A DNA stretch of 64,000 bases from Phocaeicola plebeius DSM 17135. Lineage in GTDB: Bacteria; Bacteroidota; Bacteroidia; Bacteroidales; Bacteroidaceae. The position numbers and the translations under genes were made by a program. The stretch spans positions 89,720 to 153,719 of the forward strand of contig NZ_DS990135.1 in assembly GCF_000187895.1 (NCBI RefSeq), read 5' to 3'. The notes beneath the pieces are model-generated. The model did no database searches and was not told the DNA's origin. It saw nothing but the letters and a program-made list of their open reading frames with translations. Below, piece after piece: positions 1-8,647 of the stretch; the first letter of the stretch is position 1, and the number at the start of each line of letters is the position of its first letter.

Positions 1-18
1 TTGTGCCGATCGGGGAAG

Positions 19-60
19 CGTACCGAAATAAATCCGGTTTCCACCTTTCGGTACGTTTTG
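19..60 (+). terminator. Intrinsic terminator of an upstream gene
   Basis: CGTACCGAAA at 19-28 pairs perfectly with TTTCGGTACG at 46-55 and is followed by TTTTG. It would end a rightward transcript whose gene lies left of the window. Confidence 0.7.
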
Positions 61-154
61 TTTCTGTACCGGAATTAATCAAAGATTAGAATAACCATAA
101 ATGTTTTTATACGTTAATCATACGTATGTATATATGTATATATTTGTTTTTGAG

Positions 155-162
155 TATCTTTG
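155..162 (+). promoter_or_regulatory. Bacteroidetes -7 box upstream of the 189-1358 operon
   Basis: TATCTTTG at 155-162 matches the Bacteroidetes -7 consensus TAnnTTTG, 26 bp before the first ATG in an AT-rich stretch. I do not see a well-spaced -33 TTTG, so this is a partial promoter match. Confidence 0.45.
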
Positions 163-188
163 TGTGCTATAAATAAAAAATAAAAGAC

Positions 189-518
189 ATGAGCACTTAT
201 TCGTATAAAAATCCGAAGTTTATAAATTCCCCTAAAGGGATGGTTGAAGTTGTAGAAGTGATTTATGACGGCAAAGATGATCCGGCCTATTCACTGGCTA
301 TTATTAAATGGGAAAATACCTATAAATTAGGTATTCGTTGGAACATCGCTTATAGTGAATGGGACGATTACCGCAAACAGAACGGGCAAGATGAATGTAT
401 AGGTAATCCACAGTCGAGAGGTATTCCCACCTGGTTTGTTTTGCCCGATGATATGATGTTTAGTGAGAAGTTCAGCGGTGCGATGCAGAGGCTTGATGAA
501 TTAAGAAAAGGTAAATAA
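189..518 (+). CDS. Hypothetical protein, first gene of the RhuM operon
   Basis: A 109-residue soluble protein with no signal peptide or membrane segment. I do not recognise a family; it is rich in Trp/Tyr/Asp, with a central IKWENTYKLGIRWNIAYSEW stretch and a conserved-looking WFVLP near residue 79. The ATG is preceded by an AT-rich leader and the -7 box at 155-162. The stop is only 3 bp from the next ATG, so it is almost certainly co-transcribed with the RhuM-like gene. Confidence 0.7.
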   Translation: MSTYSYKNPKFINSPKGMVEVVEVIYDGKDDPAYSLAIIKWENTYKLGIRWNIAYSEWDDYRKQNGQDECIGNPQSRGIPTWFVLPDDMMFSEKFSGAMQRLDELRKGK

Positions 519-521
519 GTA

Positions 522-1358
522 ATGGAACAGGGAGAAATCATATTATACCAGCCGGATGAAGCGGTCAAGTTGGAAGTGAGGCTGGAAGATGAAACCGTTT
601 GGCTGACACAGGCGCAAATTGTGGATCTTTTTCAATCCAGCAAAGCAAATATAAGCGAGCATATAAAAAACATATATGATCAGAAAGAATTAGAGGAAAG
701 TTCAACTGTTCGGGATTTCCGAACAGTTCGACAGGAAGGCAAACGGCAAGTGATGCGCAATCTGACTTATTACAATTTGGATGCGATCATATCCATTGGG
801 TTTCGTGTCAATAGTAAAAGAGGTATTTTATTTAGGCAATGGGCGAATAAGGTTTTAAAGGACTATCTTTTAAAAGGGTATTCCATTAATAAACGTTTGT
901 CAGAACTTGAAAGGACTGTCGCTCAACATACCGAGAAGATAGATTTTTTTGTGCGTACTGCCTTGCCCCCGGTCGAAGGCATTTTTTATAACGGCCAGAT
1001 TTTCGATGCGTACAAGTTCGCTACCGATCTGGTAAAGTCGGCCAGGCGTTCGATCGTGCTTATCGACAACTATGTGGACGAAACGGTCTTGCTCATGTTG
1101 AGTAAACGCAGCGTCGGTGTCTCGGCCACCATTTACACCCAGCGTATCACGCAGCAACTCCAACTTGATCTTGACAGGCATAACAGCCAGTACCCACCTA
1201 TCGACATCAGGACGTACCGGGACAGTCACGACCGTTTCCTGATCGTTGATGAAACGGACGTGTACCATATCGGAGCCTCGTTAAAGGATCTGGGGAAAAA
1301 GATGTTCGCTTTCTCAAAGCTGGATATTCCGGCGGCTGTGATTACTGACCTGTTATAA
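522..1358 (+). CDS. RhuM-family protein with C-terminal phospholipase-D-like domain
   Basis: 278 residues. Residues 1-125 resemble the RhuM (Virulence_RhuM) DNA-binding-like domain, including the typical LxDETVWLTQAQIVDLF and FRQWANKVLKDYL blocks. A linker follows, then a PLD-like half domain from about residue 145 ending in H236-x-R238-x4-D243, an HKD-like motif with Lys replaced by Arg. RhuM proteins are common near recombinases and toxin-like loci but have no firm biochemical role. A second, frameshifted copy lies at 15506-16358 (minus), and each copy has a serine recombinase nearby. Nuclease activity is uncertain because of the altered HKD residue. Confidence 0.85.
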   Translation: MEQGEIILYQPDEAVKLEVRLEDETVWLTQAQIVDLFQSSKANISEHIKNIYDQKELEESSTVRDFRTVRQEGKRQVMRNLTYYNLDAIISIGFRVNSKRGILFRQWANKVLKDYLLKGYSINKRLSELERTVAQHTEKIDFFVRTALPPVEGIFYNGQIFDAYKFATDLVKSARRSIVLIDNYVDETVLLMLSKRSVGVSATIYTQRITQQLQLDLDRHNSQYPPIDIRTYRDSHDRFLIVDETDVYHIGASLKDLGKKMFAFSKLDIPAAVITDLL

Positions 1359-1396
1359 TATCCTTTGTCTTATGAATGGGCTGTCGCAAAAGAAAA

Positions 1397-1417
1397 ACCC
1401 GTTCTTGATGAACGGGT
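1397..1417 (+). terminator. Hairpin after the RhuM gene
   Basis: ACCCGTTC at 1397-1404 pairs with GAACGGGT at 1410-1417 across a 5-nt loop, 39 bp after the RhuM stop. No clear T-tract follows, so termination strength is uncertain. Confidence 0.55.
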
Positions 1418-1599
1418 ATATCCTTGACTTGGTTACGTGTTTTGATAACAGAGGCTTTACCAAGCATTACAATGCAAAGATAGTAATTATAGGTTAATTA
1501 GCGAATTTCTTTTTTGGATAGATCCGGAAATAATGCCTCCTTGAAAGAGGTGGATAAGGTGATTAAAACAATAGATAAGGAAGAACAAAAGCAAAAGGG

Positions 1600-2238
1600 A
1601 TGAATGTGGTTATTTATTCACGTGTAAGCTCGCAGTCGGCCAGGCAATCGACCGAACGGCAGGTTGTCGATCTGGAGAGGTTCGCAGCCGGACGGGGGTA
1701 CGAGGTGACGGCGGTCTTTGAGGAAAAGATAAGCGGACGAAAGGCCAATATCGAACGCCCGGTTTTAAGCCGTTGCCTGGAATACTGCACAGATCCGCAG
1801 AACCGGGTGGATATGTTGTTGCTGACCGAGATCTCACGCCTGGGGCGTTCAACCCTGGAGATCCTAAAGTCACTCGATACGCTGCACACGCATAAAATAT
1901 GCGTGTATATTCAAAACCTGAACCTGGAAACGTTACGGCCGGACAAGACGGTAAACCCCTTGTCCTCTCTGATCACTACCCTGTTGGGGGAACTGGCCGC
2001 GATCGAACGCCAGGGGATCATCGACCGCCTTAATAGCGGACGGGAGTTGTACATCCAGAAAGGGGGCAGGCTGGGACGGAAGCCGGGAAGCCGGAAAACG
2101 GCCGAACAGAGGAAAGAGGAATACCGGGAGGCGATCGCCTTGTTAAAGAAAGGCTACTCGATCCGGAACGTGGCGAAGCTCACGGGAAAGGCCGTTTCGA
2201 CGATACAACAAGTAAAAAAAGACTTCATTAGTAGCTGA
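1600..2238 (+). CDS. Serine site-specific recombinase (resolvase/invertase type)
   Basis: 212 residues. The N-terminal resolvase catalytic domain begins VVIYSRVSS, with Ser10 the expected nucleophile, and has a conserved LTEISRLGRS block around residue 82. The C-terminal part (about 173-208) is a short Hin-type helix-turn-helix (GYSIRNVAKLTGKAVSTIQQ). Length and layout are those of small resolvases or invertases rather than large serine integrases. The start is supported by the usual short N-terminus before the Ser motif. GC content is higher than in the flanking genes, suggesting separate ancestry. No obvious inverted recombination sites were found beside it; its target may be a plasmid res site or an invertible segment elsewhere. 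Confidence 0.9.
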   Translation: MNVVIYSRVSSQSARQSTERQVVDLERFAAGRGYEVTAVFEEKISGRKANIERPVLSRCLEYCTDPQNRVDMLLLTEISRLGRSTLEILKSLDTLHTHKICVYIQNLNLETLRPDKTVNPLSSLITTLLGELAAIERQGIIDRLNSGRELYIQKGGRLGRKPGSRKTAEQRKEEYREAIALLKKGYSIRNVAKLTGKAVSTIQQVKKDFISS

Positions 2239-2256
2239 TTATCGGAACAAATATTG

Positions 2257-2334
2257 TATTTTTGCAACAAATACGAGTAAATGCACATAATTAAAAACGA
2301 GTATTTACACGTGTCTAAAAACGAGTATTTGCAC
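2257..2334 (+). repeat. Three 18-bp direct repeats at 24-bp spacing behind a -7 box
   Basis: A -7-like TATTTTTG lies at 2257-2264. It is followed by three phased repeats of the form AAAnACGAGTAwwTrCAC at 2269-2286, 2293-2310 and 2317-2334, each start exactly 24 bp apart. The second and third differ at one base. They precede the truncated gene at 2366 and look like an operator or iteron array of its lost regulator. Confidence 0.6.
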
Positions 2335-2365
2335 GAAAATAATCAGAATCTAAATAAAAACGGTT

Positions 2366-2518
2366 ATGGCAACAATGGCGGAGAAAATGGCGGCTTCACT
2401 GGAGGAATTAAGAAAGCTCCAGGAGAAAGACCGCTGTGTCGTCCTGCAAGGGACGGCCGAGATAGGGAGGACGCATTTAACCCGGCTGTTGGATAACGGC
2501 TGGTTGCAGGAAGCCTAA
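2366..2518 (+). pseudogene. Truncated N-terminal fragment, possibly of a Fic-type protein
   Basis: An ATG opens 50 codons ending in GRTHLTRLLDNGWLQEA. This resembles the small winged-helix segment at the N-terminus of some Bacteroidetes Fic proteins, where it would continue after WLQE. Here the frame stops at TAA 2516-2518, exactly where sequence on the opposite strand becomes rteA-like. I therefore read it as a gene cut by a recombination junction near 2513-2519. The Fic assignment rests on a short motif and is tentative. Confidence 0.45.
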
Positions 2519-3004
2519 TCCGAAGCCGTCTTTTGCGGCGGCATTTGAAAGACGTTCAAATGCACCGAATACTCGTTGTTGCTCATCTTCGGTCATGCCC
2601 GTACCGGTATCTTCAACGATAAGTTTCAGCAAACCGTTATCATAATCCGCTGCCAATGATACACTACCGTTATCCGTGAACTTGATGGCGTTTGACAACA
2701 AGTTGTTGCCGATTTGCAGGATACGTTCCTTGTCGGTCAAAACCACCGCATCGGTGTGGCTCTCCACTATCAAAGTCAGCCCCTTGTTCATGGCAATGGG
2801 CATGAACTCCGTTTCAAGAATATGCGTGATTGCGGAAATCCTGCAAGGGGAAAGGTTGGGTTGCTCCTTGCCGTTGTCCAGACGGAAGAAATCCAGCAGC
2901 GTGTTGAGCATCTCCCGCATACGCTCGGAAGATTGCCGGATATTATCCACATACATGGTGCTTTTATCCGCGCTACAACTTTTCTGCATCAGTCCGGCAT
3001 AGCC
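2515..3004 (-). pseudogene. Internal fragment of an RteA-like sensor histidine kinase
   Basis: In the minus frame the sequence keeps the region just after the dimerisation His (ERMREMLNTLLDFFRLDNG), the N box (NNLLSNAIKFTDNG), the G1 box (VEDTGTGM) and an F box, then ends at GFGLG. It lacks the sensor domain, the H box and the rest of the ATPase. It closely resembles RteA, the kinase controlling CTnDOT-type excision and transfer. Both ends are abrupt: at 3004 it abuts the stop of the radical-SAM gene, and at about 2515 a foreign gene fragment. It cannot work as a kinase. Confidence 0.8.
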
Positions 3005-3880
3005 TCATTTTGTCAATCGTATTTTTTCGTGGTAGAAGTAGTTTACGATGACAGGTTTGCCTTTTTCCGAGCGTCCGTATGGCAGATCGTTTATACGATA
3101 CGGGAAGCCCTGCTCCTTGGCGTAATTTGAAATGTCCTGCTCCAATGCCTGCCAGTATTCAAGCCTTTTTTTATTGTAAATTTCCTCGTAAAGCGGTATG
3201 AGGTCAGGATACTTCTCACGGATATACGTCATTATCCCGCCTTTGAACTGCCCGCGTAAATTCAGGTTTTCAAGCCAGATTAAATCAGCATAATCTTTTA
3301 CCTCCTCTATTATTGCCTTTACGTCTGTTATTCTGGGGAATATGGGCGAGACGAAGCATACGGTGCGGATACCTGCCTCGTATGTCTGACGCATCGCTTT
3401 CAGACGGCGTTCAATGCTTACGGCGTTGTCCATATCTGCGCAGAACTGCTCGTCGAGCGTATTGACAGACCATGACACAGTCACTTTGGGAAAACTCTTC
3501 AACAGGTCGAGATCGCGAAGGACAAGATCGGACTTTGTGCATATCATAATCTCGGCATCGCTTCCTCGCAGCTCTTCGAGCAGCCTTCGGGTACGGTGGA
3601 ATTCTTCTTCATACGGATTGTAACCGTCCGTCACAGACCCTATTACAACACGTTCACCGTCGTATTTATGAGGATTCGTTATCGGCTTCCAGTTTTTTAC
3701 ATCTAAAAACGTACCCCACGGCTCGGTGTGCCCGGTGAACCGTTTCATGAACGATGCGTAGCAATACCTGCAGGCGTGGGGACACCCTACATAAGGGTTG
3801 ACCGAATATCCTCCCACCGGCAGAGAGGATTTGGTCATTACACTCTTTACATCTATTTCCTTTATTGTATCCATATTCAT
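3005..3880 (-). CDS. Radical SAM mobile pair protein B (SPL-like)
   Basis: 291 residues. The iron-sulfur-binding CxxxCxxC is C33-x3-C37-x2-C40 (CPHACRYC), followed by a TIM-barrel-like radical SAM fold resembling spore-photoproduct-lyase-type enzymes. The family is known as one half of a radical SAM pair carried on mobile elements; the substrate is unknown. The start overlaps the stop of the partner by 4 bp, showing translational coupling. The stop TGA (3005-3007) lies directly at the junction with the rteA fragment, so the 3' end was preserved by chance or selection. It appears intact. Confidence 0.88.
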   Translation of the reverse strand: MNMDTIKEIDVKSVMTKSSLPVGGYSVNPYVGCPHACRYCYASFMKRFTGHTEPWGTFLDVKNWKPITNPHKYDGERVVIGSVTDGYNPYEEEFHRTRRLLEELRGSDAEIMICTKSDLVLRDLDLLKSFPKVTVSWSVNTLDEQFCADMDNAVSIERRLKAMRQTYEAGIRTVCFVSPIFPRITDVKAIIEEVKDYADLIWLENLNLRGQFKGGIMTYIREKYPDLIPLYEEIYNKKRLEYWQALEQDISNYAKEQGFPYRINDLPYGRSEKGKPVIVNYFYHEKIRLTK

Positions 3881-4545
3881 TGTATTCGTCTGGTAAATTG
3901 TTCCGGCAATTCCTGAATCATTCTTTCGTCGCCCATAATCGGCAGCAAATCCTCTTTCATGAACACCGGTATGCCATGAGCCTTTGCCTGTTCTGCAATG
4001 CTAAGCACCCATTCGGGGCGCGAATATGACTTTCCTTTTCGGTTTCCGGTCTCTGTGCCTATGACAATCCAGTCAATTCCCTCGAAATCAATCTCGCCGA
4101 TATCATCGAAGAGAGGTTCAAACGTGACATGGTAGTGTCGTGCTTTGATATTCTTTTTCAAATCATCAATCCTCCTTTTCTCGGAACTGCGCGTAACGGT
4201 CACGCCCATCCATACGTTCTCGTCGTCAGAGGAGAAACTGATTTTGTCAGGGCGCTTCGTCAGAAAGATATAGGCGTGCTGGGGATTGCTGCTGATCCGC
4301 TCGAAAATTTCTGCGTTCCATTCAGGCTTCCAATCGGAGAAATCGCTCATTCCTGTCATGAGCCACACATGAGGACGGGACGTATCGATGATGCGCAGTT
4401 TTCGTTCCATGTATTCAGGCACGGAAAAGTCGTCGGTAATGTGGAAACGGCGGCAGTTGTTACGGGCATAGCAGTAAGGGCATCCTATAGTGCACCCTAC
4501 CACTATGTTCATGTTTTTTATCAGGGATTTAATGCAGACACTCAT
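3877..4545 (-). CDS. Radical SAM mobile pair protein A (DUF5131-like)
   Basis: 222 residues. C18-x3-C22-x2-C25 (CTIGCPYC) is the cluster-binding motif near the N-terminus, followed by motifs typical of the DUF5131/Gp37-Gp68 group (LMTGMSDFSDWKPEWN, FLTKRPD, GVTV, IVIGTETG). It overlaps both neighbours by 4 bp (3877-3880 and 4542-4545), so hydrolase, A and B form one tightly coupled operon. Family knowledge says A and B travel together on mobile elements; the reaction is not established. Confidence 0.88.
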   Translation of the reverse strand: MSVCIKSLIKNMNIVVGCTIGCPYCYARNNCRRFHITDDFSVPEYMERKLRIIDTSRPHVWLMTGMSDFSDWKPEWNAEIFERISSNPQHAYIFLTKRPDKISFSSDDENVWMGVTVTRSSEKRRIDDLKKNIKARHYHVTFEPLFDDIGEIDFEGIDWIVIGTETGNRKGKSYSRPEWVLSIAEQAKAHGIPVFMKEDLLPIMGDERMIQELPEQFTRRIQ

Positions 4546-5318
4546 AACACAACTGTTTCTCCGTCCTCCGGGATAATCAGCCGGCTCATGTCGGCTTCGT
4601 GATGCGTTGCCTCATTGCGCAGAATTGCACGGGTGGTCTGGCAATGGTCGATGGCATCCATGTGTACGGCTATCAGCTTGATATGCGAAGGCAATTCGTC
4701 AAGTATCTGCATCACTTCGTTCTCGTCGGGGATGATAGGACCGTCCGTTTTGGAAAATTCGGGAAAGATTGCACCTCCGGAGTTTACCACGATATAGTCA
4801 GGATTGAACCGTTCCACGGTGTCTCGGATACATGCTTCCCATCGGCAGTCACCCATTATATAAACGGTCGGGAAGCCCTCGGCTTTTAGCACATAACCTG
4901 ATACAGGTCCCATCATCTGCCCGATCTGCCCGAAACCATGATGTCCGGTCGTGCGGTAAATGGATATGCCGTCTATTGTTTTTATTTCTTCGATGGGTAT
5001 CACATTTGTAAATCCGTCGTTTCTGATGGCGTCCGCGTCCTGGGGCTGAACGTAGAAAGGAATTTCTTTGGGCAAATGTGTGGGGACACTCGGCTCGTAA
5101 TGGTCGATGTGATTGTGGGTCAGGAGCACCATGTCCACGCCTCCGATAATATCCTGAATAGGAATGGTGAGGTGTACCCTCGGTGTTTTATTCACACCGA
5201 GGGCCGATATCAAAGTGCCTTTGTCGGCTAAAACGGGGTCAATTAGCATGGTGTGTCCCGCATACCTGATTTTCAAGGTGGCATTGCGCACCAATTGTAC
5301 TGTAGATGTCTTTTTCAT
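4542..5318 (-). CDS. Metallo-beta-lactamase-fold hydrolase (UlaG-like)
   Basis: 258 residues. The MBL metal motif is clear: H68-x-H70-x-D72-H73 in LLTHNHIDHYEP, with further candidate ligands in GHHGFG and GDCRWE. It resembles the UlaG-like L-ascorbate-6-phosphate lactonase group of cytosolic MBL enzymes; there is no signal peptide. It is the first gene of the three-gene operon with the radical SAM pair, and divergent from an AraC regulator. A joint role, for example processing of a modified nucleotide or metabolite, is inference. Confidence 0.82.
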   Translation of the reverse strand: MKKTSTVQLVRNATLKIRYAGHTMLIDPVLADKGTLISALGVNKTPRVHLTIPIQDIIGGVDMVLLTHNHIDHYEPSVPTHLPKEIPFYVQPQDADAIRNDGFTNVIPIEEIKTIDGISIYRTTGHHGFGQIGQMMGPVSGYVLKAEGFPTVYIMGDCRWEACIRDTVERFNPDYIVVNSGGAIFPEFSKTDGPIIPDENEVMQILDELPSHIKLIAVHMDAIDHCQTTRAILRNEATHHEADMSRLIIPEDGETVVL

Positions 5319-5424
5319 GACTATATGTCTTGTTATTGATTACGGGTGCAAAGTTCGGAAGAATCCGGCGAAACATCTATGCCTGAAAAAACGGTAATTA
5401 TGCCATTTTGATAAATGAAATTAT

Positions 5425-5432
5425 TATCTTTG
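5425..5432 (+). promoter_or_regulatory. -7 box of the AraC-type gene
   Basis: TATCTTTG lies 16 bp before the AraC ATG. A TTTTG at 5406-5410 is spaced only 14 bp upstream, shorter than the usual 19-21, so the -33 is doubtful. The 130-bp divergent region probably also holds the promoter of the hydrolase operon. Confidence 0.5.
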
Positions 5433-5448
5433 CAAAAACGACAAGGAT

Positions 5449-6348
5449 ATGGACGAGATAATCAACCCTGATCGACTGGTCAGCGTACCGTTCAACAAGA
5501 CACGCTGCGGCGTGGATTTTTACATCAATACTGCCATAAACAAGGACATCGGACTTGTGCTGACAGAAAACAAGCGGTTTAAGACAGACTTCTTCAGCTT
5601 CTACTTTTTCCGTAAGGCAAACGGATATTTGCTACTGAACTTCCGCAAGATTGAACTGCGCGACGGCATGGTTCTCCTGCTTTCACCCCATCAGCAACAA
5701 GAGTGGCATGTAGATGAGACGGCGTTGGATTACACGTTCCTTATATTCCGCGAAGATTTCATGCGTACTTTTATCGCCGACAAGTTCTTCGTTTTTCGCC
5801 TTTTGTATTGTTACCAGACAGATACGCCGCCTTACATCAATGCCACACATGACGAAATGAAGGAATATATGCGGCTGCTCGGAAAGATTAAGTATGAGCT
5901 GATGAATCCAGTGTCCGATACGTACAATATCATTGTTTCCTTACTATATTATCTTTTGCTGATTATCAATCGTACATACGCTGCCGCCTATTGCTTGCCC
6001 GCTGAAATTGCTAAAAACAATTTCGCTTTTCGGTTCAAGGACTTGTTGGAACAGAATATCCGCACCCACCAGCGGGTGCAGGAATATGCAGACATGCTTC
6101 ATGTCAGTCGCATCACACTCAATAACTCAGTAAAAGCCCAATTCGGAGTATCAGCTACCCATTTGATAAAACAACGTCTGCTTGAGGAACTGAAGAACGA
6201 ATTGCTATTCTCCAACCGCACTGTCAGTGAAATGGCGGATGATTTCAATTTCTCTGATCCGAGCCATCTCATGCGCTTCTTCAAACAGCAAACAGGCAAA
6301 ACATTTACTCAGTACATGACGGATTACAATAAAGGCATATACGAATAA
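5449..6348 (+). CDS. AraC-family transcriptional regulator
   Basis: 299 residues: an N-terminal cupin-like sensing domain (about 1-150) and a C-terminal double helix-turn-helix (about 190-295) with typical AraC blocks (VQEYADMLHVSRITLNNSVKAQFG and the FSDPSHLMRFFKQQTGKTFTQY core). It is divergent from the hydrolase/radical SAM operon and is the natural candidate to control it. Length is normal for the family and no defect is visible. Confidence 0.9.
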   Translation: MDEIINPDRLVSVPFNKTRCGVDFYINTAINKDIGLVLTENKRFKTDFFSFYFFRKANGYLLLNFRKIELRDGMVLLLSPHQQQEWHVDETALDYTFLIFREDFMRTFIADKFFVFRLLYCYQTDTPPYINATHDEMKEYMRLLGKIKYELMNPVSDTYNIIVSLLYYLLLIINRTYAAAYCLPAEIAKNNFAFRFKDLLEQNIRTHQRVQEYADMLHVSRITLNNSVKAQFGVSATHLIKQRLLEELKNELLFSNRTVSEMADDFNFSDPSHLMRFFKQQTGKTFTQYMTDYNKGIYE

Positions 6349-6395
6349 CTTCTTAATATAGTCGATAGCGGCTATCGAAATATGGTTGTTGATGT

Positions 6396-6581
6396 TCAGG
6401 CGTTTTTGTACTGCATGAACCATTTTACGATTTCTGGATCTTCGTGCGAGCCGAGTAAGAAAGGCTTGTCGGTATCCAGCGTCTTTATCCGTGCCATGTC
6501 GTCGGCCGACAGGGTGAAGTCTAATATGTCGAGATTCTGCTTCATGCGTTCCGGTTTCACAGACTTAGGAATAATTATGCA
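6396..6581 (-). pseudogene. C-terminal fragment of an aldo/keto reductase
   Basis: The minus frame reads IIPKSVKPERMKQNLDILDF and continues FTLSADDMARIKTLD, the last strand and helix of aldo/keto reductases, including the IPKS motif that binds NADPH. The catalytic barrel is absent: upstream sequence is replaced at about 6578-6584 by part of an AraC gene on the other strand. It is a remnant without enzymatic function. Confidence 0.75.
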
Positions 6582-7267
6582 CACTGATATTTATCGCGCC
6601 CGGACAGGTGTTCGGTGCGGAAGATGACGGCATGCAGTTCCAACCAGATGGCTACCTGCTTATGTTCCATCCCGACCTGCTGCGGAATACACCTCTCGGG
6701 CGGATAATGCGTGAATATTCGTTCTTTTCCTACGAGACAAACGAGGCATTGCACCTTAGTGTGGAAGAACGGCAAATCATCATGGATTGCTTCCACAAGA
6801 TTCAATATGAATTGAACCATCCGATACACCGTCACAGCAAGAACCTCATCACAGACAGCATCAAGACGTTCCTTGATTACTGCACACGTTTCTATGACCG
6901 TCAGTTCATCACACGCGACAACCAAAACCGAGACATCCTCGCAAGATTTGAGCGGTTGCTTGACGAATACTTCCATGATGGGGCTGCTAAACGGATAGGC
7001 TTGCCCACTGTACAGTATTGTGCAGACAAGCTCTGCCTCTCGCCCAACTATTTCAGTGATTTATTGAAAAAAGAAACAGGTTCAACCGCCCTGCATTTCA
7101 TTCATGACAAGTCTATTGAAATAGCCAAGACGGAACTTGCATCTACAGACGACACCGTTAATGAAATCGCCTATAATCTCGGTTTTCAGTACCCGCAACA
7201 TTTTACCCGACTGTTCAAGAAAGAGGTAGGTTACACTCCGAATGAATATAGAGCGCAAGTGTCGTGA
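6581..7267 (+). pseudogene. 5'-truncated AraC-family regulator
   Basis: The open frame runs from the junction at about 6581 (reading LIFIAPGQVFGAEDDG) to a normal AraC C-terminus with two helix-turn-helix motifs (YCADKLCLSPNYFSDLLKKE and the AYNLGFQYPQHFTRLFKKEVGYTP core). The N-terminal start is missing; the first in-frame GTG is at 6608. About 70-80 residues of the cupin domain seem lost compared with full-length relatives. A GTG-initiated DNA-binding protein remains possible, but regulation would be altered. Confidence 0.7.
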
Positions 7268-7288
7268 GAATTGGATTAGTACAGAATA

Positions 7289-8236
7289 TTAGAACCCAAC
7301 ACCTCTCTTGCGCTTAACTTTCTTCCTTCTGCGAAGTATATCCACCATTTCCTGATTGGCTTCCGCATCAGCAGTGTTATAAGATGAGCCACTGCTTTTT
7401 AGCAATCCCCAAGAGCCGTTGAACAACTCGCTTTGTGCCGTGCCGGACGGTGCGCTTGGTGTAGCCGTTTCATATATTCCGGCTGTTATTCCCATACGTT
7501 CCCTGCATCTGTTGTGCTGCAAAGCCGCGTCAATCTTGGAATAACTGAAACGCCTGTCCACTTTGGAGCCGTTGAAATGGTAGCCATTCATGGAGAATAC
7601 AACACCCTGCACCTCGCTGGTCTGCCCCTTATGCTTGAAATGTACTTCCACTCCCTGCCGTTTCAGGTTGGCGATAAGCACGTTCCAGTTGCCGCATCTG
7701 CCGACTTCCATTTTGATGATGTCGTAAAGCGCATATTTCGTCCTGTCTGGCTCTTTCAGGCGGTTGCGTTTGACATTGTCCTTTCCGCCAGCCATATGCA
7801 AGCCGTATTTCAAGGTCAATTCCTTGCAGATGCGGGTACTGCGCAGACGCTCGTGCCTGTCCGATATGGTATTGCCGTTGTTGTCTATGCGGTTGAAAGC
7901 AATATGCACGTGCGGATGCTCCTTGTCGAAATGCTGGGCGATGAAGAACTGCGTATTCTTGATTCCCATCCGTTCCATATATTCAAGCGCGATGCCTGCC
8001 ATGATACGGTTCGTCAGCCGTAACTCATCCTCTTTGGAAAAACTCAACGCGATATGTCCGACAGGTTTTGTCACCTTATCGTTCATCCGTGACTGGGCAT
8101 TGAAACTCATGGCGATAGTTTCCAGATTTTCCATAAACAAGCCTTCGCTTGCTACTATCTGCGTATCCTTCTTCTTGTCGATGATGTAATCCACCGCACC
8201 CTTGAAGTCGCTTCCTTTTACGATTTTCGCCATCAT
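7289..8236 (-). CDS. Relaxase/mobilisation nuclease (MobB-like)
   Basis: 315 residues. A MOBP-type relaxase domain covers the N-terminal 170 residues: candidate catalytic Tyr17 (AVDYIID) and the histidine cluster H102, H107, H109, H111 (QHFDKEHPHVHIAFNRID). The C-terminus is basic (RRRKKVKRKRG). It overlaps the upstream MobC-like gene by 4 bp. This pair is separate from the MobC/relaxase pair at 56-57.7 kb and most likely came with a mobilisable transposon now embedded here. It appears intact. Confidence 0.9.
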   Translation of the reverse strand: MMAKIVKGSDFKGAVDYIIDKKKDTQIVASEGLFMENLETIAMSFNAQSRMNDKVTKPVGHIALSFSKEDELRLTNRIMAGIALEYMERMGIKNTQFFIAQHFDKEHPHVHIAFNRIDNNGNTISDRHERLRSTRICKELTLKYGLHMAGGKDNVKRNRLKEPDRTKYALYDIIKMEVGRCGNWNVLIANLKRQGVEVHFKHKGQTSEVQGVVFSMNGYHFNGSKVDRRFSYSKIDAALQHNRCRERMGITAGIYETATPSAPSGTAQSELFNGSWGLLKSSGSSYNTADAEANQEMVDILRRRKKVKRKRGVGF

Positions 8237-8625
8237 ATCCCTATCTTGGTTATAAGTTCATGAATCCTTGCCACTGCCACCTTGCAGTCCCACCGTTCAT
8301 CGTGGAAGCCTCCGGCGTTTGCCTTACGCGCAAGCTGGTTGAGATTGTTAGCCATGCCGCAGAGTTGGCGGATGTATCCGGCATGTTCCTCCGACAGCCG
8401 TTCTTTCACATGACCGTTACGGAAACATTCCCTCATGTACTCGCTTGGTGATACGCCCGCCTCATGCGATCGTGTCAGCAGGCGGAAGTAGTCGGCTGCC
8501 GTCATTTTCACTGCGATACGGTATTTCAGTTTCTCGGTTGCTGTTAATTCTTTGTATTTTCTTACCTGCCTCAAATCCGCAACTAAGCCCTTCAACGTCC
8601 TTCTTGCGTGTACACGTCCTCTCAT
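8233..8625 (-). CDS. mobC: MobC-like relaxosome accessory protein
   Basis: 130 residues, basic, with the MobC-family core MTAADYFRLLTRSHEAGVSP...GMANNLNQLARKANAGGF near the C-terminus. MobC proteins bind oriT and help the relaxase nick. It is translationally coupled to the relaxase (ATG overlaps by 4 bp). The 115 bp upstream contain an inverted repeat and would be the expected oriT. Confidence 0.82.
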   Translation of the reverse strand: MRGRVHARRTLKGLVADLRQVRKYKELTATEKLKYRIAVKMTAADYFRLLTRSHEAGVSPSEYMRECFRNGHVKERLSEEHAGYIRQLCGMANNLNQLARKANAGGFHDERWDCKVAVARIHELITKIGI

Positions 8626-8647
8626 TACTGAATTATCAGATAAATTG

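Noticed and set aside
3414..5397. Several plus-strand frames of 60-157 codons opposite the radical SAM operon
   Set aside because: All are antisense to three coupled genes with intact catalytic motifs.
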